A stretch of 64,000 nt of DNA. Source: Nostoc spongiaeforme FACHB-130. GTDB lineage: Bacteria > Cyanobacteriota > Cyanobacteriia > Cyanobacteriales > Nostocaceae. Both the position numbers and the translations under genes were made by a program. Positions 52,447-61,890 of the stretch are shown here, piece after piece (position 1 is the first letter of the stretch; each line of letters starts with the position of its first letter). The notes below the pieces were generated by a model. That model ran no database searches. It saw nothing but the letters and a program-made list of their open reading frames with translations, and was not told the DNA's origin. The stretch spans positions 92,570 through 156,569 of the forward strand of contig NZ_JACJTB010000008.1 in the NCBI RefSeq assembly GCF_014698475.1, given 5' to 3'.

Positions 52447-54660
52447 ATGGCTAACAGCAGTGCAATGACAGCATCGGTACGTTTAAGCGAAAAGATGCCC
52501 TTTCCCCTCAAACGTTTAGCAGATTTAGCTTATAACTATTGGTGGAGTTGGAGTAGCGATCGCATATCCTTATTTCAAAGCATTGATCCCCAAGAATGGG
52601 AACTTTGTGGGCATAACCCAGTGGCAATTTTAGAGTCAGCCAGTTACGAACGTCTGACTCATTTGGCAGAAGATCCCCTTTACCTGAAGCAGATTTCTGC
52701 CTTAGTCCGCGAATTTGACCAGTACATGGCACAGAAAGATACTTGGGTGAATCGAGTTGCACCACAAGTTTCGGCTGAACATCCCATTGCTTATTTTTGC
52801 GCCGAATTTGGCATCCATGAATCTCTACCTGTTTACTCTGGCGGCTTGGGTATTTTAGCCGGGGATCATCTGAAATCATCATCCGATTTAGGCGTACCGA
52901 TGGTGGGTGTAGGCTTACTGTATCGCCAAGGGTACTTTCGCCAACGCTTAAACCGCCACGGTTGGCAAGAAGATTACTATTTGGATAACCCCTTCCACAA
53001 AATGCCCCTAGAGTTAATTAAAAACGAGCAAGGGGAACCACTCACCATCCAGATAGAAATTCGCCAACGCCAAGTAAAAGTACAAATTTGGCGAGTACAA
53101 GTCGGGCGTGTAACTCTATATTTACTAGATAGCGATCGCCCAGACAACGATCCCATTGACCGTTGGCTAACAGGCCACTTGTATGGCGGTAACTTAGAAA
53201 CCCGCATTGCCCAAGAAGTCGTCTTAGGTATTGGTGGAGTCAGGGCTTTAACTGCCTTGGGAATCAAACCCTCCGTACATCACCTCAACGAAGGACACGC
53301 CGCCTTTTGTACCCTAGAAATTGCCCGTCAAGAAATTGAACGCACCGGGAAATCCTTCTACGACATAGAAGCCAGCGTCAAGAAAAGTTGTGTCTTTACC
53401 ACCCACACACCTGTTCCCGCCGGTCATGATGTCTTCTCCCCCGACTTAATTGACTCTTATTTTGCCCAGTACTGGCCGCAATTAGGGCTATCCCGCGAAC
53501 AATTTTTAGCCTTGGGTGCTAGACGACTGGGTGATCCTTGGGAACCCTTTGGGATGACAGTTTTAGCATTGCGGATGTGTCGTGCTTGCAACGGCGTAAG
53601 TGAATTACACGGCAAAGTCTCCCGCAAAATGTGGACTGTTCTCTACCCACAACATAACGAAGATACAGTCCCCATTGGTTACATTACCAACGGTGTTCAT
53701 GCACCCACTTGGACTGCACCTTTACTCGCAGACTTATATGACCAATATTTAGGTAAAGATTGGAAAACTCGCGCCATCGATCCCCAAATGTGGGCGAAAG
53801 TTGACGACATTCCCAACGAAGAACTCTGGGCTAGGCACCAAATTCTTAAAGAAAGACTCATTGCCTACACTCGTTATAAAGTCAAAAAGTCACGAGAACA
53901 GCGCGGTGAAGATTATCAAAGCATTCAAGCTGTAGATAGTTTACTTGACCCCAATGTATTAACCATTGGCTTTGCACGACGCTTTAGCCCTTATAAACGT
54001 GGTGATTTAATTTTACGCGATGCCGAACGGGCTGTGAAGATTTTTGGCAATGCCCAACATCCAGTCCAGATTATTTTTGCTGGCAAAGCACATCCAGCCG
54101 ATGAAGAAGGTAAACGCATTATCCAACGTTTGATGGAGTGGTGTCGTAATTCCGGCATTATCCACCGTGTTGCCTTCATTGAAGATTACGACATTTACAC
54201 CGGACAAAAACTAGTCCAAGGTGTTGATGTTTGGTTAAATAACCCCCGTCGTCCCCTAGAAGCATCCGGGACAAGCGGTCAAAAAGTCTGCTTTAATGGC
54301 GGGTTAAATTGCAGCGTCCTTGATGGTTGGTGGTGTGAAGGCTACCAAGCTGACGCAAATGGCAAAGGAATTAACGGTTGGGCTATTGGTGAAGATGCTC
54401 ACACAAGCGACCAAGAATTGCAAGACCGCATCGATTCCCAGTCACTGTATCAGCTTTTAGAATCTGAGATTGTTCCCCTATATTACGACCAAGATGCTCA
54501 AGGTATTCCTCATCGCTGGATACAGATGATGAAAGCATCCATTAAGACCAATGCACCACTGTTTAATACAGATCGAATGATTGCTGACTACGTTTCTCAG
54601 GTGTATGTCCCAGAAATTGCTGCCCGTGTTGAACCAATTTTGGCGAAGGTTCTGTTTTAA
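52447..54660 (+). CDS. glgP: Alpha-glucan (glycogen) phosphorylase
   Basis: 737 residues of the short bacterial alpha-glucan phosphorylase type. The N-terminal DUF3417-like segment has LAYNYWWSWSSDR, then YFCAEFGIHESLPVYSGGLG, HLNEGHAAF, the GFARRFSPYKRG region and the PLP-site segment EASGTSGQKVCFNGGLNCSV. It releases glucose-1-phosphate from glycogen in the cytosol and supplies carbon in the dark and, in heterocystous species, feeds metabolism of storage glycogen. A strong terminator follows 36 bp after the stop. Confidence 0.95.
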   Translation: MANSSAMTASVRLSEKMPFPLKRLADLAYNYWWSWSSDRISLFQSIDPQEWELCGHNPVAILESASYERLTHLAEDPLYLKQISALVREFDQYMAQKDTWVNRVAPQVSAEHPIAYFCAEFGIHESLPVYSGGLGILAGDHLKSSSDLGVPMVGVGLLYRQGYFRQRLNRHGWQEDYYLDNPFHKMPLELIKNEQGEPLTIQIEIRQRQVKVQIWRVQVGRVTLYLLDSDRPDNDPIDRWLTGHLYGGNLETRIAQEVVLGIGGVRALTALGIKPSVHHLNEGHAAFCTLEIARQEIERTGKSFYDIEASVKKSCVFTTHTPVPAGHDVFSPDLIDSYFAQYWPQLGLSREQFLALGARRLGDPWEPFGMTVLALRMCRACNGVSELHGKVSRKMWTVLYPQHNEDTVPIGYITNGVHAPTWTAPLLADLYDQYLGKDWKTRAIDPQMWAKVDDIPNEELWARHQILKERLIAYTRYKVKKSREQRGEDYQSIQAVDSLLDPNVLTIGFARRFSPYKRGDLILRDAERAVKIFGNAQHPVQIIFAGKAHPADEEGKRIIQRLMEWCRNSGIIHRVAFIEDYDIYTGQKLVQGVDVWLNNPRRPLEASGTSGQKVCFNGGLNCSVLDGWWCEGYQADANGKGINGWAIGEDAHTSDQELQDRIDSQSLYQLLESEIVPLYYDQDAQGIPHRWIQMMKASIKTNAPLFNTDRMIADYVSQVYVPEIAARVEPILAKVLF

Positions 54661-54696
54661 AGTCTTAAAAGAATTGTAATTTTCCTGGTTCAATAG

Positions 54697-54723
54697 AGGG
54701 GTGGGTTATCCACCCCTTTTTTT
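54697..54723 (+). terminator. glgP terminator
   Basis: An 8-bp perfect stem AGGGGTGG/CCACCCCT with loop GTTAT and a long T tail. Confidence 0.93.
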
Positions 54724-54743
54724 ATGAAAAAATGTTTTAAATC

Positions 54744-55535
54744 ATGAAAATTTGGCAAGCTGATTTTTATCGGAGTTCGCAACAAGATATATCTGGACAA
54801 ATTTTATGGGAATTGTTGATATGTGATGCAAATCGCAGTTTTGAGTATACAGCTACTTGTTTGCAGTCAGAAGCAAATTCAAATTGGCTGACTACTCAAA
54901 TTCAACAAGCCGCAGGTGTAAAGTTACCAGATGTAATTCAAGTTTTCCGTCCCCAGTCGTTGAGTTTAATGGAAACAGCCGGACGCAATTTAGGTGTTGC
55001 AGTAGAAGCAACTCGCCGGACTTTAGCATTAAAACAGTGGTTAAAAGAAAGACATTCTGATTTTAGTTTAGAAAAACCCGCACCTTTACCATTACCGGAA
55101 AATCTCTGGGGTGAACAGTGGCGCTTTGCGACTTTAGCGGCTGGTGATTTGGAAATAGAATTTAGCGATCGCCCCATTCCGATTTTATCTATGCCAGAAT
55201 TTCTTAAACCGATAAATCTGGGTTTAGCTTCCACAGTACCCGTTCCTGGTGTAGTCATTTATGGCGGGAAACAATCTATGCGTTTGGCACGTTGGTTAGC
55301 CACAACACATCCTGTAGCCTTAAACTACATCCCAGGTGCGCCCGATGGCTTAATTTTAGAAGCGGGTTTAGTTGATAGATGGGTATTAGCCACCTTTGAA
55401 GATGCAGAAGTCACCGCCGCCGCTAAAATTTACCAACAACGCCAACAACAAAGCCAGGGATTGCACTTTTTATTAGTTCAACCCGATGATTCTGGTATGA
55501 CTTACAGTGGTTTTTGGTTATTACAAACCGAGTAG
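54744..55535 (+). CDS. Tab2/Atab2-family RNA-binding protein
   Basis: 263 residues matching the Tab2 family through IWQADFYR at the start, the central LGVAVEATRRT and LKQWL, the P-V-P-G-V-V-I-Y-G-G-K-Q segment and the C-terminal GLHFLLVQPDDSGMTYSGFW. In algae and plants Tab2 binds psaB/other photosystem mRNAs and promotes translation. The cyanobacterial role is less clear but probably photosystem biogenesis. It follows the glgP terminator, so it has its own promoter. Confidence 0.9.
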   Translation: MKIWQADFYRSSQQDISGQILWELLICDANRSFEYTATCLQSEANSNWLTTQIQQAAGVKLPDVIQVFRPQSLSLMETAGRNLGVAVEATRRTLALKQWLKERHSDFSLEKPAPLPLPENLWGEQWRFATLAAGDLEIEFSDRPIPILSMPEFLKPINLGLASTVPVPGVVIYGGKQSMRLARWLATTHPVALNYIPGAPDGLILEAGLVDRWVLATFEDAEVTAAAKIYQQRQQQSQGLHFLLVQPDDSGMTYSGFWLLQTE

Positions 55536-55565
55536 GAAATTATCTTGATGGTTCAAAAAATCCAA

Positions 55566-55620
55566 GCTAATTCCTCTCCCTTGTCTTCCTTGTCTCCCTT
55601 CTCTCCCTTCTCTCCCTTCT
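55566..55620. repeat. TCTCCCTTC tandem repeat
   Basis: Pyrimidine-rich tandem units (CCTTGTCTC then CCTTCTCTC) between convergent genes. It is the complement of the AGACAAGGAG repeats near 13568 and 20240. Confidence 0.75.
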
Positions 55621-55642
55621 AAATAACTGAAAACTCAACATC

Positions 55643-55924
55643 TCACCCCTTCACCCGCGCCTGCTTAATCATTGCAATCAAAGTTTGATGAGCATCTTCC
55701 GCATCCGCTAAAATATGGTCAAATTGGATACGCACTGGGATAGATTCTTCATTCACCTGTGCAGTTAAATCCATTCCCTGCGAATCGATTGCTAACATCT
55801 TGGCTGATGTTGCCTCAGTGACATCACCAAAAATCTTGGCATACAACAGCACAGCATCACTATGATCTTCGTTCATGTGATTGCAGATGCGTGTGCTAAT
55901 TTCAGGAGAAAATTGTTCAGACAT
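55643..55924 (-). CDS. DUF2470-domain protein
   Basis: A 93-residue stand-alone DUF2470 domain: ICNHMNEDHSDAVLLYAKIF, then MLAIDSQGMDL and VRIQFDHILADAEDAHQTLI. The HMNEDH motif is the family hallmark. The fold occurs beside pyridoxamine-oxidase-like flavin or heme-binding domains, and in plants as a heme-binding dimerisation unit. A free-standing copy is common in cyanobacteria. Function unknown. Convergent with the Tab2 gene across a CTCCCTTCTC repeat. Confidence 0.85.
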   Translation of the reverse strand: MSEQFSPEISTRICNHMNEDHSDAVLLYAKIFGDVTEATSAKMLAIDSQGMDLTAQVNEESIPVRIQFDHILADAEDAHQTLIAMIKQARVKG

Positions 55925-56111
55925 TGGGCAAACTAAAATTAAAGTTACAGCCTAAATTTTAAGTTAGGGTGTGTAAGCAAATTGATGATTTTTGGTGCAG
56001 ATAAAACTTTAAATAAAATTTAAATTTACTCAAGTAATATTTATCTTTATTTACGGAATAACCTGCGGTTATAGTGTAGCAAAAATATTAAACTAATTTC
56101 ATTTCAGCTAA

Positions 56112-56876
56112 ATGCAAATGAGCGGAACTAGGAAACGTCGCATAGTTATTGGAGATGTGCATGGTCATTATGAAGGCTTAATGACTTTGTTAGAGGCGAT
56201 CGCACCCACATCAGAAGATCAAGTTTATTTTCTCGGTGACTTAATTGATCGTGGCCCCCACAGCTACAATGTCGTGAATTTTGTCCGACAGAGCAATTAT
56301 CCCTGTCTGCTAGGTAATCACGAGCAGATGTTACTGAATATTCTCACCCAAAAAAATATTCCCGCCCCAGCTATGCAAGCTTGGTTATATAGCGGTGGAC
56401 AAGCCACTCTCAGCAGTTACCAAGCATCCACTATTCCCCAAGACCATTTAGAGTGGTTTCAGTCTTTACCTACTTATTTAGATTTGGGCGATATTTGGTT
56501 AACTCACGCCGGATTAGACCCAAATCTGCCTCTAGCCGAACAAACTGCCGAGCAGTTCTGCTGGATTAGAGATGAATTTCACAGCATGGAAAAGCCTTAT
56601 TTTCCTGATAAGCTGATTATTGTTGGGCATACTATAACTTTTACTTTACCAAACGTCCCGCCGGGTAAACTAGCCGAAGGCAGAGGATGGTTAGATATCG
56701 ATACCGGAGCCTATCATCCCCGTAGTGGTTGGTTAACTGGATTTGATGTTACCAATCATTTAATTTATCAAGTGAATGTATTTCAAAATACCCAGCGTAC
56801 CTTGCCGCTAGAAAATGGGGTGGTGACAGTGGAACCTTCCCAAATCAAAGCTCGCCGCCAACCGCAGCGAGCATAA
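56112..56876 (+). CDS. Metallophosphoesterase (serine/threonine phosphatase type)
   Basis: 254 residues with the full calcineurin-like motif set: GDVHGHYEGL, LGDLIDRGP, LLGNHEQ, LTHAGLDP and VGHT. This layout is typical of bacterial PrpA/ApaH-like phosphatases. Candidates for the substrate are phosphoproteins or dinucleotide polyphosphates. The next Met (codon 3, MSGTRKRR) is an alternative start. Monocistronic. Confidence 0.88.
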   Translation: MQMSGTRKRRIVIGDVHGHYEGLMTLLEAIAPTSEDQVYFLGDLIDRGPHSYNVVNFVRQSNYPCLLGNHEQMLLNILTQKNIPAPAMQAWLYSGGQATLSSYQASTIPQDHLEWFQSLPTYLDLGDIWLTHAGLDPNLPLAEQTAEQFCWIRDEFHSMEKPYFPDKLIIVGHTITFTLPNVPPGKLAEGRGWLDIDTGAYHPRSGWLTGFDVTNHLIYQVNVFQNTQRTLPLENGVVTVEPSQIKARRQPQRA

Positions 56877-56908
56877 ATTTTAGTTGTAGATTTGGCACAG
56901 TGAAAAAA

Positions 56909-57796
56909 CTAAAGTAATGGTCGAATTCTAGCTCGATAAGCAGCATTATCTAGACCGTCACGCCCACTACTGGGTTGAGCATTAATTGCTCGTTTAAGAT
57001 TAGTGATGCGATCGCTAGTAGCCGGGTGCGTACTCAAGAAGGTCGGCCCAGAACCTTTACTTAGAAGCTTTTGCATAAAGGAAACCATACCAGATTGAGC
57101 ATAACCAGCTCTTGCTAAAGTCCTTAAACCTCTTTTATCTGCATCAAACTCATCTTGACGACTACGAGGACGGTTGAGGGCTAAGTCCACACCAATTCCT
57201 ACTGCTTGATTACGATCTAAACCGGCTACTGTAGCTAACCCACTCGCCACAGCCCTTTGCTGCATTTGTTTAACCAAGTGTTTCCCCCCAATGTGACCAA
57301 TTTCATGAGCTATCACACTGGCTAGTTCCGCTTCATTTTCTGCGGTTTTGAGTAAACCTGTGTTGAGATAAACAAAACCCCCAGTTGTGGCAAAAGCATT
57401 CACAGCATTATCTTCTACCACCTGAAAGGTAAAAGGAAGATTGGGGCGATCGCTATTGGCTGCTAATCGTTGACCAATTTCCTGCACATAACGATTCACT
57501 TCTGCATTGCGGTACAGACGAACTTGACCGAGTAATTCATCATTCATCTGTTTGCCAAGTTCTACTTCTTGGCGAGAGGATATATTAGACAGCTGAAGTA
57601 TTTGCGCTCCTTGGAACAACAGTGGTAATAAATCTACAGCCCGTCCAGGTAAGGGTGTACTCAAACATAAACTGAGGGCGACTACCACCGACATTATTGG
57701 ATATAACCAACTACGCCGCCAACGACGATAATTTGCCATCAAACCTTTCCAAGCCATCATAAGCATTTCTGATAATAATTTCGGGACAAGCAACAA
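56909..57796 (-). CDS. M48-family metallopeptidase
   Basis: 295 residues with an N-terminal membrane or signal helix (about 34-54) after a basic stretch. The peptidase domain (about 75-285) has AHEIGHIGGKH with downstream EFDADKRGL supplying the third ligand. The LNRPRSRQDEFDAD region is typical of BepA/LoiP-like periplasmic enzymes, so outer-membrane protein quality control is likely. The start is uncertain: MANYRRWRRSW (residue 20) gives a better signal-peptide length than the first Met. Confidence 0.87.
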   Translation of the reverse strand: MLLVPKLLSEMLMMAWKGLMANYRRWRRSWLYPIMSVVVALSLCLSTPLPGRAVDLLPLLFQGAQILQLSNISSRQEVELGKQMNDELLGQVRLYRNAEVNRYVQEIGQRLAANSDRPNLPFTFQVVEDNAVNAFATTGGFVYLNTGLLKTAENEAELASVIAHEIGHIGGKHLVKQMQQRAVASGLATVAGLDRNQAVGIGVDLALNRPRSRQDEFDADKRGLRTLARAGYAQSGMVSFMQKLLSKGSGPTFLSTHPATSDRITNLKRAINAQPSSGRDGLDNAAYRARIRPLL

Positions 57797-58292
57797 TCAC
57801 AAGACAAAATACAAGACGGATTTACTGCGCTTGAAGTTGCATTTTAATCTTATGACTACGGATGCGATCGCCCAAATCATCCCTAGAAGGATTTATCTAT
57901 ACCCTTACACCCCTATACCTCTTCACCCTGACCCAAACCCTTGATTTTTGTAAGTCCTAATTTAAAGGATGTACCGACTTTACGCCGATTTTTTCAACTC
58001 GTGATACACTGTCGCCAGACTCAAAGACCTAGTACAGGTTGGCGTAAATAAACAGACCATAAGAAATTGCTAAAAGGCTTGTAGTATCGTTATTCTTTCT
58101 TTTTCCTTTTGCCCTTCGGGTTCACCATTTGCTTTATGCCGGGAAACCCGTCCACCGCAATGGCTCACCTTTTTCCTTTTGCCTTGTTGTACTAGCCATC
58201 TTTCAGTCATACCTCTGTCGGGAAATTGTCATGTTCCTGATTAACTTTGTTGCTACAATCAAATACTTTGTTTGTATTTAGGAAAAGTTTTT
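57797..58292. other. Intergenic repeats before the DUF4330 gene
   Basis: About 500 bp. A C-rich dispersed repeat (57896-57960, CCCTTACACCCCTATACC) and TTTTTCCTTTTGCC iterations near 58097-58112 and 58170-58183, the latter around a GGGAAACCCG element. No gene is supported. A TTG start 21 bases before the next ATG is not preferred. Confidence 0.55.
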
Positions 58293-58826
58293 ATGGCTAT
58301 TTTTGATTCCAAAGGTCGCTTGTTCGGTAAAGTCAATATTCTCGATGTAGGCGCTGCACTTGTAATTCTGCTAGTTATAGTTGGTATCTTCTTTTTTCCG
58401 GGAACCTCTGGTTCTGTTGCTCAAGTTGGTTCAAAAACCGTACCCATTGAGGTAGATTTAGCCGTGCGGGGTTTGAATGTCCGCGACCCAGAACGCTTAT
58501 TTGAAAGTGGATTTAAGAAAGGTGGTAAAACAAACGTCATTATCCGTAATCAGCCTTACGGTCAAATTGGAATTAAATCTATTGAAGTACTAGAGAGAAC
58601 AATCACAGCTACCCAACCAGATGGTTCAGTTAAGGAAGTCAAAGATCCTCGAAAGAACAATTACAGTACAGATATGCTGTTAACTTTGGAAGGTAAGGCG
58701 CAAGTCACGGAAAATGGCCCAGTTTTAGGTAACAGCAAAGTCAAAATTGGTATGCCTTTTGAATTAGAAGGTTATAACTACAACTTCAATGCCACTGTAA
58801 TTGATGTCCGTGTAGAAAATAAATAA
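58293..58826 (+). CDS. DUF4330 protein
   Basis: 177 residues from ATG 58293, which has AGGAAA upstream. Family opening IFDSKGRLFGKVNILDVGAA includes a single transmembrane helix (about 20-40), then a soluble beta-rich domain (VPIEVDLAVRGLNV, then DMLLTLEGKAQVTENGPVLG). It is a cyanobacterial family, probably facing the periplasm or lumen. The function is unknown. Followed by an inverted heptad-repeat structure. Confidence 0.85.
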   Translation: MAIFDSKGRLFGKVNILDVGAALVILLVIVGIFFFPGTSGSVAQVGSKTVPIEVDLAVRGLNVRDPERLFESGFKKGGKTNVIIRNQPYGQIGIKSIEVLERTITATQPDGSVKEVKDPRKNNYSTDMLLTLEGKAQVTENGPVLGNSKVKIGMPFELEGYNYNFNATVIDVRVENK

Positions 58827-58846
58827 TTGAAGTGTGAAATTATTTC

Positions 58847-58955
58847 CAGTGCTGAGTGCTGAGTGCTGAGTGGTTAGTAGTGAAACGCATCTCCACATTA
58901 TTAGCGCCACAGGCGCTATCCTAACTCAGCACTCAGCACTTTCAACTCAGCACTC
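58847..58955. repeat. Inverted GTGCTGA heptad repeats
   Basis: Three and a half 7-mer units AGTGCTG at 58849-58872 face ACTCAGC/AGCACTC units at 58924-58955, forming a long hairpin between convergent genes. The loop holds GCGCCACAGGCGC. It may terminate both transcripts. Confidence 0.8.
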
Positions 58956-58956
58956 T

Positions 58957-59859
58957 TCATTGACTATTAACTAAAGGCAAAAATTGGCGAATTAATCCAA
59001 TGGTGACGGCTGGTAGTTCCAACTGGGGTGTTAATCCCACATCTTCTAATTGTTGAAACACACGAATTGCTTGGGGGTTTTTCTCTGCTAAACGACGACC
59101 AATTTCGGGGCCAGTAAATTGGGATTTCTCCCCCCAAATAATCGCAGTCGGAGTGGTCAGCTTTTCAATGTCCAGGGATAAATCAAAACACAAATCACCA
59201 CGCACAAAAGAAAGTGCAGCATATTCCGCATTAGGCTGTTGGGCCGATTGAAGATAAGCCTCAACAATTTCTTGATAGACTCGATTAGCTTGGGCAAATT
59301 GTCTTTGCTCTAAAAAACTGCGAATGCCTGCTTCGGTCGCAATACCAGTAATGTATAGCAAGCGGTCAATTATCGGTACGCTGACTAACTGAGCAAAAAA
59401 ACTGCGGGAGTAGTCTTCACCAAAATCAGATAGTCCAGCTGGTGTGGTGAGAATTAAAGATTTGAATAATTCAGGATGAGCGATCGCAACTCGAATTGTC
59501 AACGCAGCAGTCAAAGAAGAAGCAATCACCGTAACTGCTTCTGTACAATTTTGCTGCAAAAATTCCCGAATCATCGTTAAATAATCGTCAATTTGGTAAT
59601 TTCGCGCTGGATGTTCTGATTTACCCCATCCAATTAAATCTGGTGCGAGAATGTGATATTCACTAGCAAAAGCTGGGTAAACCTTCGACCACTCATAAGC
59701 CGAAGATCCACCACCAAAACCATGTAGAAATACTAAAGTTTCCTTTGTCGGTTCAGAGATCGCACTCCCTTGCCAAAATGACCCTGTGGTAGTGTAATAT
59801 ACTATTCTCCCTAAAGAAGTTGTAATTGAGCGTTGTTCAAATCCCTGTGGTTGAAACAT
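58957..59859 (-). CDS. Alpha/beta-hydrolase-fold protein with altered catalytic motifs
   Basis: 300 residues from the ATG at 59859 (AAAGGAACGG upstream), chosen over an ATG 39 bases earlier. The fold is plain: LVFLHGFGGGSSAYEWSKVY (oxyanion region), APDLIGWGKSEHP and TAIIWGEKSQF (acid turn). The nucleophile elbow reads VIASSLTAA instead of G-x-S-x-G, and the usual final G-H-x-P is G-L-T-P, so the general-base histidine is missing. It may be a binding protein or use another base. No partner gene. Confidence 0.75.
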   Translation of the reverse strand: MFQPQGFEQRSITTSLGRIVYYTTTGSFWQGSAISEPTKETLVFLHGFGGGSSAYEWSKVYPAFASEYHILAPDLIGWGKSEHPARNYQIDDYLTMIREFLQQNCTEAVTVIASSLTAALTIRVAIAHPELFKSLILTTPAGLSDFGEDYSRSFFAQLVSVPIIDRLLYITGIATEAGIRSFLEQRQFAQANRVYQEIVEAYLQSAQQPNAEYAALSFVRGDLCFDLSLDIEKLTTPTAIIWGEKSQFTGPEIGRRLAEKNPQAIRVFQQLEDVGLTPQLELPAVTIGLIRQFLPLVNSQ

Positions 59860-60407
59860 ATATATGTGCCGTTCCTTTGGTATGTGTTCAAGCCGCAAAT
59901 TCTCTGGTTAAGACTGTCATGAGTCATTTGTCTTCACAAATAACCAATGACCAAAAACCAATTTTACACGTGCTTATGCGAAGTATATGTGTGTTAGATG
60001 ATTAATTGCTGGTAGCAATCTTTTCACCCCAAACACGCCGTACTTTTAGGGGATTTCCCGCAAATTATCCATTGCTATTGTTTAGCAGACCTGAAATTTT
60101 TCTACCTCTAGCCTCCGTCAGATTAAGGGGATGTAAAATCACTGGCTTACGTGTGAAGATTCAGTAATTTTTTTGTCCCTAAATAGCAGAGTATTTGCCT
60201 GAAAATACTGTTATACAAGGGTTTTATGAAGTAGCCTGTATTACTTTGGTTATATAAAAGACATTGGTTTTTTATGGTAATCTATCAGAAAACTCACGTA
60301 AAGTTTTGAGCGTCCAGAATAGTTGAAATACCTAAGATTAGCAACGATTCTGGATTTAGGAAAAACACCTTTAGATATAATTACTTATCTAAATCGTTCT
60401 CTAGGTA
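59860..60407. other. Divergent intergenic region
   Basis: About 550 bp between divergent genes; both promoters are expected here. I see no gene, strong repeat or terminator. Confidence 0.45.
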
Positions 60408-61001
60408 ATGGTAAGGCGGGGCGTTGTGGTAAAGCAGGCTACTCTTCAATCGGATAAAGCACCAGCGTTGGCAGATTTTAAAGACGTATTAGAAAACTGT
60501 GACGTGCATATAGCTTCTGCTTGGCGGGGACAGTTGGCAGACACTCTAGAAACCTCCAAAGTAGGTGTTCCTATTTGTGTATGTTTAAACTTAGAAGATT
60601 TAAAGTGTTTTGAATTGGTCGAAACACAATATGAACGCTGGGGTGTCGTTTTCCGTAACTCAATTGCCATACAACCTTCTAACCCCGCATTTCCTAGCCA
60701 TTCTGGTCTGATAGTATTAATGGGTTCGCCCAAAGGCGGGTTTCTGGAAGCTAGTTTTGTACATCCAGTCAATTATGTTAGTGCTTATGTAACTAGTTCC
60801 CAACGGCTGGTAATGTCTGCTTATGATAGCGATCGCCAACTGCTCAGTCAAACCGTACTTCCTGGCGCTAATCTCGCTAATTCCGATTCAGCAGTACCCC
60901 CCAACATCTTATTATCTGTGACAGCCAACAATATTCACTCTGTTACCTTCTGTGCCTTTGACGGTCAATTCACCATTGACGACTTTCGTTTTTGTATTTA
61001 A
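60408..61001 (+). CDS. Hypothetical protein, beta-rich
   Basis: A 197-residue protein I do not recognise. The first about 70 residues are mixed; from about 95 on alternating strands dominate (GLIVLMGSPKGGFLEASF, YVSAYVTSSQRLVMSAY, ILLSVTANNIHSVTFCAF then DGQFTIDDFRFCI), resembling a carbohydrate-binding or jelly-roll fold. The VNYVSAYVT...FTIDDF pattern is seen in extracellular lectin-like domains, but there is no signal peptide. A GTG at codon 7 is an alternative start. Codon use matches the neighbours. Confidence 0.65.
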   Translation: MVRRGVVVKQATLQSDKAPALADFKDVLENCDVHIASAWRGQLADTLETSKVGVPICVCLNLEDLKCFELVETQYERWGVVFRNSIAIQPSNPAFPSHSGLIVLMGSPKGGFLEASFVHPVNYVSAYVTSSQRLVMSAYDSDRQLLSQTVLPGANLANSDSAVPPNILLSVTANNIHSVTFCAFDGQFTIDDFRFCI

Positions 61002-61109
61002 GGCCAGCTCTCAAGACTATCAAGAATGAGTAATATTAACTTCTTCATGCACCTAATCCCTGGTAAAAGATATATTAGAAAATCTCGTTAACAAAATTAG
61101 GTAAATACT

Positions 61110-61889
61110 GTGGCAAAGGCTTCGTTTTCTTTGCAGCAACTACTTAACCAGATACCCAACTGGTCGCTTCCAGCGTTGTTGCCAGGAAGTTCCAAGCAGC
61201 AAAATTTCAAGCCTTTTTCTGGTTCTGGAAGTGTCCTCGGCTTCCTGACAATAGTCGTGGCAATGCTTTTATGGAACTGGAAACTGCTATTAGCTTTGAT
61301 AGTTGGTGTGGGAGTAATGTTAATTACCTACTCCACCCAACAATGGAACTGGCAACAACGTTGGGTAGAAATTCAAACATTCCTCAACGGGCCAAATCGT
61401 CGGTTAGTTTTAGCTGTTGCTATTGGTGGTCTGGCAACTATTAACACTTATATGGCCGCGGCTATCTGGGTTGACTCTCATAGCCCTTGGATAGCAACTG
61501 GCACAATTTTGCAAGGTTTGGGAACTTTATTAACTTTAGTTTTGCTACTTTGGCAACTTCTCAGCCGTAATCGCAATCAAGAACAAGATGCCTTTGAGCA
61601 ATTGTTACTCAATTTAACAGAATCAGATTCCTTAAAGCGGTTGCTGGCTATACGTCGAATTACCAAATTTATCACGCGCCAACCAGTGAATGCGGCGTTA
61701 CAGCAAGAAGTCATCCAATGTTTGCAACTGCTTTTGACTAAGGAGGAAGAAGTCATCATTCGAGAGGCAGCTTTTGAGAGTTTACAAATTTTAGACAAAC
61801 TATCGAATCTACCATCCAGCACAGCCACTCCCCTTAAACCAGTCAAGTTAAAAGTCCAAACTCAAAAATCTCAAATTTTGAACTATTAA
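61110..61889 (+). CDS. Membrane protein with helical repeat tail
   Basis: 259 residues, GTG start. Four hydrophobic helices (about 42-60, 62-80, 98-120 and 125-150) are followed by a soluble alpha-helical region (about 160-240: SLKRLLAIRRITKF, then LQLLLTKEEEVIIREAAFES) resembling ARM/HEAT repeats. No function can be assigned. Its stop lies one base from the end of the convergent FtsE-type gene. Confidence 0.7.
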   Translation: MAKASFSLQQLLNQIPNWSLPALLPGSSKQQNFKPFSGSGSVLGFLTIVVAMLLWNWKLLLALIVGVGVMLITYSTQQWNWQQRWVEIQTFLNGPNRRLVLAVAIGGLATINTYMAAAIWVDSHSPWIATGTILQGLGTLLTLVLLLWQLLSRNRNQEQDAFEQLLLNLTESDSLKRLLAIRRITKFITRQPVNAALQQEVIQCLQLLLTKEEEVIIREAAFESLQILDKLSNLPSSTATPLKPVKLKVQTQKSQILNY

Positions 61890-61890
61890 C

